Source: Fragilaria radians (Eukaryota > Bacillariophyta > Fragilariophyceae > Fragilariales > Fragilariaceae). From it: 23,950 bases of DNA. Each line of letters starts with the position of its first letter. Position 1 is the stretch's first letter. A program made the position numbers and the translations under genes. The stretch is taken from contig CAAAJI010000082.1 of the NCBI GenBank assembly GCA_900642245.1, positions 95,985-119,934 of the forward strand. Direction: 5' to 3'. Below, piece after piece: positions 1-11,100 of the stretch. A model generated the notes under the pieces. That model searched no databases and was not told the origin of the DNA. It worked only from the letters and a program-made list of their open reading frames with translations.

Positions 1-3000
1 CACTACCTCTGAATCTTTCTTTTTTTCATCGTCAATTATTTCCAGCACGGAACCATCCTCCGCAAGAAATAGGCTAAACTTCTTTGCAGCATTCCTCAAC
101 GCCGTTGGGCGCAATAAAGCCTGTTGTCGAGCCTTCTTCACAACCTCGGAATTGGGGTCATTAAACTTGATACAATTCTGCATGACAAGGACGAAATCTT
201 TCTGCATCCCTTGTGCAGATCGATATTCACCTCTTTCAAGCTTTTCCTTCATTGTGCCATAATCCATAGGCTTTTTGATAAGCTCGTAATACTCCGGATA
301 TTCATCTCGTGGAACAGGCTTAGAAAACATCCCACCGCTGATTGACTCATCATACTCCATAATTTCCTCCAAAATAGATCCTAGTACATCATTGACCAAG
401 TGACGTGGAAATGCTGGCCAAGGTCTCCCGGCAGCAGTGGCTTCATCGTCATCTTGCGCCCATCCTCGACGTCGACGTGCTTCTTTGACACTTATTGTGG
501 CTCGTTTTCTGGTTATACCTGATCCATAAACATCATCGCCTACATCAGACCAATCACCCTCATCATCTGAATGACGAAGAAAGCCATCTTCGTCAACATC
601 GGCTTCAACTTCAGCCTCACCATCGTCGTCATCCTCACCTTTCTTTGGCCTTCTTTTCATACCCGCATCCTTGCGGCGTTTCCTACGCTGCTGCTTACTG
701 AGAATTAGTAAATCTTCAGGGATGCCATAATCTTTCTCGTTAGAACCATGGAAGGCTCTTGAGCTTGGATCGCGAGAGGAAAATCCATCAACAGACGTAC
801 GGCATCTACGTCTTCGATCACCCTCTAGTTTTTTTAGTAAAGATCTAGCAAGGTGTCTCTGCTCATCAGAGAAAAGACGCTCCTTCATAGAAATTGTAAG
901 TAGGAGCTTTTGACAAGCTTGCTTGTCACTGGCTTGAAGCGAGTCGTCCTCTGCGTCCTCTAAAATTCCAGTCATCATGCTCTTAAGATCCGCCATATAC
1001 TTGGCCACCTTCCGTTGAATTGTTCTGGATATCCCAGTTTTTTCTTCCTCTACACGTGCATCTTCGTCATCAATTTCAACATCTCCTATTTCATCTTCCT
1101 TAACATCTTCAGCATCTTTTCCCTCCGTATCATCGTGCATACTCCTAGGGTCATTTTCCTGATCGTCATCATTTATTTCCTCGACTTTTTTCTTCCATCT
1201 TCCTCGGCCACGACCAGTTTTTTTCTTAATTGTGGTGCCACCTCCCATCATGTCTGAAAGTTCATTCAACTTCTCAAGCATCAATTGTGGGGTTACGAAA
1301 TCAGGCATAACTTTCTGCCAGAAGTCTGGATCGTCGACATTTACACCAGCTGATCCTCCTTCTGCAGAAAATTTACTCTTGCTCACTACCATTCCAGCTT
1401 TGTTTAACCAGGAAGCAGTCTTAGTGCCTTCAACTACACGAGTACGTGTTCTTTTGGCAAGGATGGAGTCTATGTCATCAGCACAGAATTGATTTGTTTC
1501 TTCATCTTCATCATCTAGTAGCGCGTACGCGCCCTTTTTTAAGAGTTGTTCCATCTCCTTTGAGGTTGGTTTATCATCATCATTTTCATTGTTGAAAGTT
1601 CCAAGAACAGCTTGCTCTAATCCTAACTTCTTACTAGCACGATCAAACATCTCTTGCTCAAAAGTGCGACTCGTTACAAGCCTATAAATCCGAACATCCT
1701 TAGTCTGACCGATACGATGACAGCGAGCCTGGGCTTGTACATCATTTTGAGGATTCCAGTCACTGTCAAAAATGATGCATGTGTCTAAAATATTGTGTCA
1801 GAATTTTCAAGCAGTATCGATCTGACAAATTTCTCACAACGTACCTGCTGCAGTGAGATTTATCCCGACTCCACCAGCACGAGTGGAGAGAAGAAACATA
1901 AAACTGTCTTTCTCAGTTTCAAAACGATCGATAGCCTTCTGACGTTCAGTCCCTCGAACTCGCCCATCTAGGCGTTCATGACGAAAGCCCCGAAAATCAG
2001 CATATTCTGATATTAAATCGAGCATTCTTACCATTTGACTGAAAATTAGAACTTTATGTCCTTCAGCTCTGAGCTTTGGAAGTAGTTTGTCAAGTAAAAC
2101 CATTTTACCGCTAGTCATAACGTAACCTCGTTCATTCAAAAGTTCTTGCTGCTCATCAGCTGATTTTCCATCGAATTTACCTTGTTCGAAAAATTCTGAG
2201 TAAGCCTTTTCCATCTCTCTGTTTTCAACGCCATCCAAAAGAAATGGATGATTACAACATTTTCGAAGTTCCATTTGAATATTCATTAGCTTAGGAGCGT
2301 TTGAACGAATCGATCCCATGCTTAAAAAGGCGTGATTATGTTCAAAAATCGCTCTGTAATATTGTTTTTGAATACTTGTCAATTCAACATCTATGACTGT
2401 TTCCTCTTTCGCCGGAATATCTTTGGCAACATCTTCCTTCACACGACGGAGCATGTAAGGTGATATTTTTTTCTGCAATGCTTCAACTTGCTCGCGATTC
2501 GACATGTTTCCGAACTTAGATTGAAATTCTTCCAAGCTAGGAAACTTAAAGGGCTCTATGAAATTTAAAAGTGTCCACAACTCCTGAGTATTATTCTGTA
2601 GCGGTGTTCCAGTCATCAGAACTCGACTTTGAAAACCGTACTGAAGTGTACCACGGGCGCTTATCTCTTTCATACATTCTAATAACTTTCCCTTTGTATT
2701 GCGTAGCCTATGTGCCTCATCTACAACAGCTACCCTCCAAGCAATTTGACCAATAATGTCGAAATCGCCGATCAGTGTATCATAGGTTGTAACTAGAACA
2801 TCAAATTTCAGAAAATCTGGAGTGTGTGGTCGATCTTCAAAGTACCACTCATATTCACGCATGACATCGCGCCAAATACGTTGCCTGTCATGGTACACGC
2901 AACAAACCATGTCAGTCCAACCTTGAAACTCTCGACGCCAGTGCTCCACTGTAGAGAGAGGTACAACAACAAGAAAGGGGCGCTGGATCTTTTCGACCCG

Positions 3001-6000
3001 GAAAATGTGTTCGATGTACGTGACAATTTGAACCGTTTTCCCAAGACCTAAAGCATGTATGTAAGATTAAGAAACAATAACGATGTGAAACGATTGCGTA
3101 AACTTACCCATTTCATCAGCAAGAATGCAACTATGCCTTTTATACCAGGTACTAGCTAACCAATTGACTCCGTCAACTTGATAATCCCTTAACTTGTTCC
3201 CGTTTTTGTATACATGCGGAATAGCAGGGTCATAAAGCTTATCTCTAAATTCCAGGAATGCTTCTTTCCCTTTCTTGCTACCGCGTGCCACCTCCACAGT
3301 TGGAGTGACTTCAGCGTTTGCCATAGCATATCGCCATCGATATCCACCAACTTCATCTCCAAGTTCTTCATTATAAAGTCCTTTCAGCATACTTTTGATG
3401 TCATCAAGTGCTATCTGAAGGGTTGCAGAAGCTGTTTCAGCGTTTGCCCATATGCGTATGATTTCCCCAGTTGCCACAGAAATTTGCTCAACTTTAACTG
3501 TTGAACGCTTCATTTTTGACGGAGAATCGTGAATCGAGGTAACAACGACGGCGTTTGCTTTTTCAAGAGCTTCAGCTTCAGCTTCAGCTGTCTTCAACGC
3601 TTCTAACTCCCTAGGTGAAGGACCTGGAAAGCCAATGAAATCGTAAGTATCCGGTTCTTGACTTGTTGCAAGAATTGAAGCCATGACTTTCCCTCTTTCA
3701 CCAAGAGAAAAGAACTCATTCCGCTTCATTGGTAAGACTTTAGAGGTATCTGACTTATCATTATCTTTAGGTATACTTTTTTCGTAATTTTGTTCGAAGA
3801 TCTGCTCCTTCTGACCTTGGAAAGTGTCTTTCTTAGCTTCCTGAACGGTTGAAAACGTGTCGTCAACACCATCAATGTAGTAAACGCAATCTTCGTCTCC
3901 ACCCTCATCACTACTGTAACCTAAATCTATGTCGAGCACTCGAAAAGCAAGTGAACGAGTTGTCTCTTGCCTTAATACAATGGAGGTTTTTGTCTCCTCG
4001 CTCCTTTTTCTCTCATCCTGTGAGGTGATTTCATCCGTGATTCTAACATCTGTCAAATGGACATTTCCAGATTTGGCATCACCAACCAAAATCTGAGGAA
4101 CGTCATTGGGTTTTCTTGTGGAATCAGAGAAGCTTGCATTTTTGACATTATGACGGCCAACTAGTTCATCATCATCACTATCAGGCTCAAACTCGCCTTC
4201 GCTTCCATCTTCCTCTGAACCGGCATCTTCTTCTCCAGGATCCGCTTCTTCGTCATCTTCTAATTCTTTAGTCACAGGAGCCTCGCCCAAAATATTTTGC
4301 TTTCTCTGGACAAGTAAGCGCTGTCTATCTGCAGCAAACTTTTTCCGCAACTCCTCGATGACATAACGTCCAGTATTACCAACGCTGGTTAAATCACTAT
4401 TACAGACTTGATATCGATTTTCAAGAAATCTCATGAAAGCATATTTATTCCTACCACTTTCCCGTAACATTAGAATCACTTCCTTAAAGGATTTATCAAT
4501 AGTGCTGATACCATCTACAGCAATTATCTTGTCTCCAACATTTCGGATGATGTTATTCAATTCTGCCGGTCCTTTACTACCATCTGGGAATAAGCGGTAT
4601 CCAAGAAAGGCCACAGACCCATGTATTTCCCCCACATTCATCATTAACCCCTTCGAAGTTATTGGTATGATTGCATCGTATTCACCGGTTAAAGTAGCCG
4701 GTAGGTTGAAACTGACCTTTACCAAGTCTTGAGAGTTACCTCGAATGACTCTATGGACAAGATCACAAACGCACTGCATGACATCAAACGACGAGTCAGA
4801 ATGACAATCAGGGAACACATTTATTCCGAACCCATTCTTCTCTTCGTTGCAAATAAGACTGGAGACATCCTCACTTAATCTCCTAGGGTCTTTTCTTCTT
4901 TGTGATAAAACATAGGCACTTGTCTGTGGACCTATCATAGTACAAAGATCATCTGGAATACTCAGACCAAACTTCATAAATTGAAATGCCCTAGTTTGTG
5001 TATACAGTTGAGCTCTTAAATCAGGAATACACAAAGAACCTCCTGCATTTTCTACAGAACAATGTTTCAAGTTTTGAATCACATCATCAACAGCGTCTTC
5101 CTCTAAATCGGGCTCATCAGGTACCATGTTGTTTAATCGATGATACTCAGCAATAAGTTCGTCATCGTTAACATCTTTCCTGGTCTCCCATGTGCAATTT
5201 TCATAACCTAAACCTGCCCATTTTACCAGGTACATTTTCTGCATAATTTTCTTCTTCGGGACATCTCCAAGCTCTGCTTTACGCCGTGCCGCAGTCTCTG
5301 CCATAGCAGACTGAAGTCTTACGTTCTTGTTAGTTTTGAGCTTTGGTTTACATTCGGGACAGTGCCATAAACCCTTGGGAATCTTTTTCATTTTTAAACA
5401 TGGCATGCAGTACATAGCATCACAATGATCACACAGAATCATTTTGTCATCTGGAGTTCCACATTTTCCATCACTTTTTCGGCATGTGACTTCCCAAGGA
5501 CGAGCTTTTGGGTCCGACCATCTAAGGAAACGCTCTCGAAATTCTTGAACCCATGCACTGTAAAGACGTTCAAATTGTTTTGACATGTAATCTGCTACGA
5601 ACCATATTGCGGAACCATGCTGATTATAAACCTTACAGTTGTTCCATACACGCCTCATATCACGAGCGAAATTCTCAGGGGCCATATACTTTTTCGTTCT
5701 CAGTTTTTCACGAATTGTTCCTAGATCCATCGGTTGATCTACAATCTCTTCATAGTCGGGAAAGGTTTTGGTGTCAACTGGTTCCAGAAAAATATTGGCA
5801 AATCCATCATTGGACAGTCTATCAAGTACCATTAGACACCTACGCATTGGTTGCCAAACTTCGTTCGGCCGTTGAGCCTTTTCCATCATCGAACGTTCTT
5901 TTTCGAACTGCTTAGCCTCTTCTGTCGCAAGCTGGATAAAGGGGGCTTGTTCGTTTTCAGACATGTTCTTCCACATATCGCTTATTATGGACATAAGATC

Positions 6001-7198
6001 GCTTTGCGATGCTTTGGGATGAAGTTTTTGAAAGTAGGAGCGCATTGAGTTCTGAAAAATGAGATAGGAAGCTCGAGGCTTCCTCGGGGGTTCAGTTATA
6101 TATCCATCTCTATATGGATTATCAGAGCCTTCGATAACAGGGTAGTATGGGCTATCTGCATTAGCCATTCTACGAATCTTATCGATAGATATATTATAGA
6201 AATCTATATTCTCTTCATCCCATTCTTCTTTCACTAACTCCACTAAATAATTTGTCAGTTCTATCAGAACAAATTTACAAAGAAGTAGACCCAAAGCACT
6301 TACCGCTTCCTTCTTTTGAAGCTTCCTGCTTCTCTTCCATTTGGCTCTCATCATCGTCAATACCTTCGACCTTTACGTCTTCTAGATTGTAATCATCGTC
6401 GATTTCCTTCTCTCGCTCTTTTTCCCACTCAATAAGTTCTTTGTCAGAAAGCTCAACAATCATTTCTTGCTCTGCTTCATCAACAATTTTCTGCGGAACA
6501 ATGTAAGACGGATCGAAGTCCGGATCTTCCAAACTTTCTTCGGTTCCTGCTGCTAACTTTTTCAAGAAACGGCGATAGAGAGTTTTTGCAGATTTATTCA
6601 TTGATTCAAGATCATGTCCTGTCTTCCAAGTCAGATGTAGGTAAGACTTTCCCTTATACTTTAACAGATATTCATATTCAATATCTTCATTTGAAGTCAT
6701 AACTTGAGTCTCTTTTCCAGTAGTCATTGATGCTTTTAGTTGCTGCCGACGGGCTATTCGCCTCCCGGCACCGCCGTGTTCATCTTCTTCGTCGATAGGA
6801 TCATCAAGAAGATCTGTGGTATGAGGATTATTTAGGACTGGGCGACGACCGACAATTAACTCGATTCGTGGAGACCCATCTGCTTCGTATTCAGGAAGGA
6901 AGGGAAATCGCTCTCTGATGGGAGGCTGAGAAGGATCGTAACCTTTTTCGGTGTAAATGGGCTTAGAAGTTAGGCTTCCGTCAATTTCATCGGGATCCAT
7001 ACGGATTTCTCCGTTGGTGGATGTTGATTTTCGTGGCCGTCCCCTTCGTCGAATATTATTGGGCACCTTTTCCTCATCATCAGCTTCATCTTCAAACACA
7101 TCTTCATCGCCACTGAAATCTTGTTCCTTTGCGTAATTCACAGCCTTTGTTGTCTGGCGACGAATACGGCGAGCTAGGCTCTTTGACTCCTCCGACAT
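1..7198 (-). CDS. CHD6-9-like chromatin remodelling ATPase, 3' end cut by window edge
   Basis: Predicted nuclear ATP-dependent nucleosome remodeller with histone-mark readers. Exons on the minus strand: 7198-6304, 6242-3108, 3047-1845 and 1784-1; no stop before the left edge; 2339 residues visible. The start is the first ATG after an in-frame TAA 60 nt upstream. Domains seen by residue: AT-hook RRRGRPRK 50-57; first chromodomain half about 171-240; HMG box 350-415; bromodomain about 425-535 (acetyl-lysine Asn505); PHD-like finger 552-596; second chromodomain (YLVKWAGL) about 634-672; PDZ-like 820-906; acidic linker; SNF2 ATPase from about 1314 with DEMGLGKT 1341-1348, DEAH 1453-1456 and HRIGQT in exon 4; second bromodomain 2200-2305 (Asn2286). 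The post-helicase motif FCADDIDSIL and a DDPDFWQK motif resemble the CHD6-9 group. Domain names come from motif recognition, and the subfamily is inferred. It is transcribed divergently from the DENN gene. Confidence 0.93.
1785..1844 (-). other. Intron 3 of the remodeller gene (60 nt, phase 1)
   Basis: Minus strand GTACGT...ATTTTAG. Splicing joins GVGINLTAA to DTCIIFDSDWNP, the standard SNF2 helicase motif V to VI sequence, through a split Asp codon. Read-through stops after a few codons. Confidence 0.95.
3048..3107 (-). other. Intron 2 of the remodeller gene (60 nt, phase 1), inside Walker A
   Basis: Minus strand GTAAGT...GCTTTAG. Splicing restores the nucleotide-binding motif: ADEMG comes from the upstream exon and LGKT from the downstream exon, with the second Gly codon split. 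Read-through gives a stop within about 14 codons. The intact ATPase motif across the junction is strong support. Confidence 0.95.
6243..6303 (-). other. Intron 1 of the remodeller gene (61 nt, phase 1)
   Basis: On the minus strand it starts GTAAGT and ends TTATTTAG. Splicing joins KEGS to ELVKEEW through a Val codon split 1+2, which keeps one frame from the upstream ATG into the HMG-box exon. Reading through the intron meets a stop, so removal is required. Confidence 0.9.
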
Positions 7199-8140
7199 TG
7201 TCCTCGGCTCTAATTGAACAAAATCGTTGTATGGACGAAAGAAATTTGTGTTAGCTTAGTCTTCATTTCAAGATGGATATCTAATAACCGATTGAAGATT
7301 TTCATAGACCTAGAACTCATTGTAAAGAAAGGTGAAAGTACGAAGAAGTTCTTGCTTCAGAGTGATAACAGATTGATGCAGTATCATTTCAGTATCTATC
7401 AAGATCTCACCGAAAAAAGAATCACCAAATTATATCTACTCGAAAGAACTATGATTACACTCCTTGTGTGATGAAACGTTTAACTACACGTGATGATTCG
7501 TTCAGAAATCATTCAGTGAAACCTAGTGCCGAAAAAATGTCGAAGCCCGGGATTGGAGGTGTCGAAAACCGATAAATTGTGTGCCCTGAAGACACAAACC
7601 CAAAAAAATAAATGGCGCGTTGGGAAGGGGACACTCAAATATTCTTCATCAAATAATTTTTTGCTCGTAGATACAAATGATCGCCCAAAATGGTATTTTG
7701 TGACGAAGAGAGTGATTTCAAGATATGGAATAACTTACATTAAGTCTTCACGCAAAAATACAAATGGCTAGTGAGGGCAAGTTGATAAAAGTTTCTTTAC
7801 ACTGGCGTGGTGCTGATAAAATCAAAGCGAGGGAAGGGTGGGAAAAGGTTTCAAAACAAAACACGTCATGTAGAGTTAAGGATACAGCAATTCCAAATTT
7901 CTCATGTGTGTATGTCGTTAGATTTTCGGTTATTTTTTCAATAGACCAAAACATAGCTGAGTATTGCAGAGTCGTGACAGTGAGGTAAATACTGGAATAC
8001 TCGACGTGCTTCTCTTAGCTAAGTAGAGTTAACTGAGATCCGTTGAGGAAAAATTACGCTCTTTCAATTTGATACACGTTATCAAGTTAACTTCTGGCGA
8101 ATAACATAATTGTCATAAACCTCCCTAGTTTTTGTAAACG
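7199..8140. promoter_or_regulatory. Divergent intergenic/promoter region (942 bp)
   Basis: Lies between the start codons of the remodeller (minus) and the DENN gene (plus), so it must hold both promoters and 5' UTRs. Plus-strand open stretches at 7214-7471, 7526-7771 and 7764-7988 show no recognisable family, and the second has no ATG at its start. A motif GCTCTTTCAATTT at about 8058-8070, 70 nt before the DENN ATG, loosely resembles the oomycete initiator region; this is weak. No TATA box or RNA gene was recognised. Confidence 0.55.
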
Positions 8141-11100
8141 ATGAGTGTTGATAAGCTAACTTCAATCGAGTGCTCTGAATCCAGCCGTGTATCGTTAACC
8201 GGATCATTGGCATCTCGTAGTCCCAAACGATCTCCATTGACACCTACAATGATGCGAAGAAAGATTTCAGAATCTGTTGACCAGGAAGACGTTACGGTGA
8301 TCAAGCAACGCCTTGTAGAATATTTTGTAGTTGTTAGCAGTTTACCACAATGGAGAGATCTTCCGACGCATTCACCGAATTCAACTTCAACGATTCACCC
8401 GCAAAATCAAACAGGTGGTAATATCCACTTGCCACAACGGAATCAAAGCGACCAATCGTTTTCCCCAAGAATTACGGCTCGTTATCCAGAAGCTGATTAT
8501 GCGGAAAATCCTTTAAATCCTATGATCACCCAATTTTGCTATCCGCATTCTGAATCGATCATTCCATCTGAGACTTACATAATGCCTAGGATCCATTATT
8601 TTGCTCTCACTAATGATAGAGGTCGAAAGGTTTATGGAACGTGCTTAACGATTTATGAAGAGTATTCTCCATCGGAGAGAGATCCATATAATCGCCATCA
8701 TTCCGTTCATTCCTCAAACACCGATGGTATTGAGGTCGTTCTTGATCAAAGCTGTGGAAAAATCTTGTACATTCCCCGAGTTCTCTGTATTTTGAGCACT
8801 TGGCCCTATTTGTTAGCATTTCGCGAATATCTAGCTCAACTATATCGGTTTGCAACTACAACATCCCTTATGGAATTACCAATTGAGCGATATATTCAAA
8901 ATTTGTGTCTAGAAATACCTGCACCACCTCCTGGTGCTTTTGAAATTGAAATCAGATTATTTCAAAGTGAAATCAAGTTTTGGGCCCCACCAGCGAAGTT
9001 GCCAGTTGTATACGTTTCGTTGCCCTATGAGATTCTCTTTGAATGCTTAGATTTAGAAAATATAATGGAGGTCTGGTATGCTCTACTGACAGAACAGAAG
9101 GTGTTACTTCTTTCCAGCCAATACTCCATTTTGACTGTATGTGCAGAAGTTCTCATATCTCTCCTCTTTCCACTTCGATGGAGTCATATCTATGTTCCGC
9201 TCCTTCCGCGTTTCCTTTCTCCCATGCTTGAAGCTCCGATACCCTACTTAGTGGGTGTCATCAGAGAGAATTGGAGCATGGCCCAACAAAGCTTAAGCTC
9301 TGAAACAATAGTCGTTGATTTGGATTGCAACCAAGTGATGCTGCGAAAAACGGCATTCCACAGGATTCCACCTCCTGTCAAGATTTGGAATAAGCTGAAG
9401 AAATCTTTGGAAGAAAATGTTGGAGATGTTTTCTGGAGGACTCGAGGATTAGCAAAGGAATACGATTTATCAAGAAAAGGTGGAATTCCAGATAAGGAAC
9501 TTAAGCAACTGTTGGGAAAACAAAGCGATATTGGATGGAAAGAAAAACTTTCTGGCTTTGATGATGCGTTCAGCATGGCTTTTGCTCCAGACTCCCCAAA
9601 TTTGTTAAACATCGACGCTGATTCTGGACAGAGTCGATGGGAAAAAGTTCAAGAAGCATTCTTGAGATTCTTTGTTTCTTCTCTTAAGTCATACAGAAAG
9701 TTTCTTCAGATTCCTTCTGATAGTGTGACTGAAATTGAGATAGCAAATGATGCCCAATCCTGGGATAAAGAAAAGCGTTCTTTTGATCGTGATAGTTTTG
9801 TTGCGTGCCAGAAACATGACACCCAAGCTTTCTTTAATATGCTATCGTCGACTCAACATTTTGACGACTTCATTACGAAATGCCTATACAGTCCTGGTGA
9901 ACCCGATATTATTTTCTTCAATCAAAGTATTGATTCGAAGCTGAATAGAAGTAAATTGCGGGTGAAAAAAGTGGATACACCACTCCTATTGAATGCAAAA
10001 GCGCGCAAGGTATTAAAGACCATCAGAGCCGTGGAACCATCAGATGAAGACTTGATACCAAATAAAGTGTATCGATACAATATTTGGCCAGAAAGATTTG
10101 ACCATACCTTGTTCCGTACTCCAAGATTGATTCCGAGTATAATAACGGCTGAGTTTGATAGACAAGCTGCTTTGGTTCAACGCCTACGTGTAACCCACAA
10201 AACTCCACTCCAAATAAAACCCTCATCCTGTCCAACAACTTTTGAATTCAATTCCTCTCCAGAAACTGCAACTTTTTCATTATTTTTCTTTATCTATTGT
10301 TCTTTGATAAATCTAGATTGGTATACAAACAAAACCAAGGAAAACGCAATATGTTTTTCTCAATCAAAGGAATTTCAGGAAAACGTGAATCAGAACAAAG
10401 CCTCAAGTGTAATCACAAAACCTGGTTCTATGTCATTGTACGAGCATGGAAATACTCTGAAAGAAGAAGAAAAAAAATCGGAGGAGTCAATTAGTCGTGG
10501 CATTCTGTGTGAAAATGACGGTATCCCAAGTATGATCTTACACGTCTCTGATTTATCATTGCAGCATTGCAATCCTTGTTCAAAGACAAATTCAAGTGGA
10601 GAGACATTTTCTGCAAGCTGGCGAGATGAGTACGTAGCTTCAAATCCACAGCCTCCACGCTGTACAAGCTTATTAGATGCCGATGATGTCACCATAGAAT
10701 TTGAAGCAAATGAAATAGTGTCGGCTCAACTAGAAATTGCCTTTGAAGTGCTATCACTGATGACCTCAAGGAGACTACAAATTGATCCTGATGCTTTCAA
10801 AAGTATGATGGATGCATGCGCTCGCTGTGGCAGTACAGAGAATGCTATTAAGTTGGTTAAGGTGATGAAACAAGAAGGTTATGTCCCCGACAGCGAAATT
10901 TTTTCCTGCTTCTTCAGTTCATTCATTCGTGTAGAACCATCGTTATCACGGTCGTTGCAAAAACCTGTCTCAATATCTGCTTCAAGCATACAAAATATGG
11001 ACGCCTACTCTGCATTCCTCAAGAAAAATATGTATAATGTAAATTCCATAAATGGACGCTGTAGCCCAGATGAGATTAGCTTGCCGTCTCTCAACGGTGA

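Noticed and set aside
6304..6360. A Met codon at 6360 as a separate start for the HMG-bromodomain protein
   Set aside because: That frame runs through the first intron (GTAAGT at 6303); the spliced model joins cleanly to the upstream chromodomain exon in phase 1.
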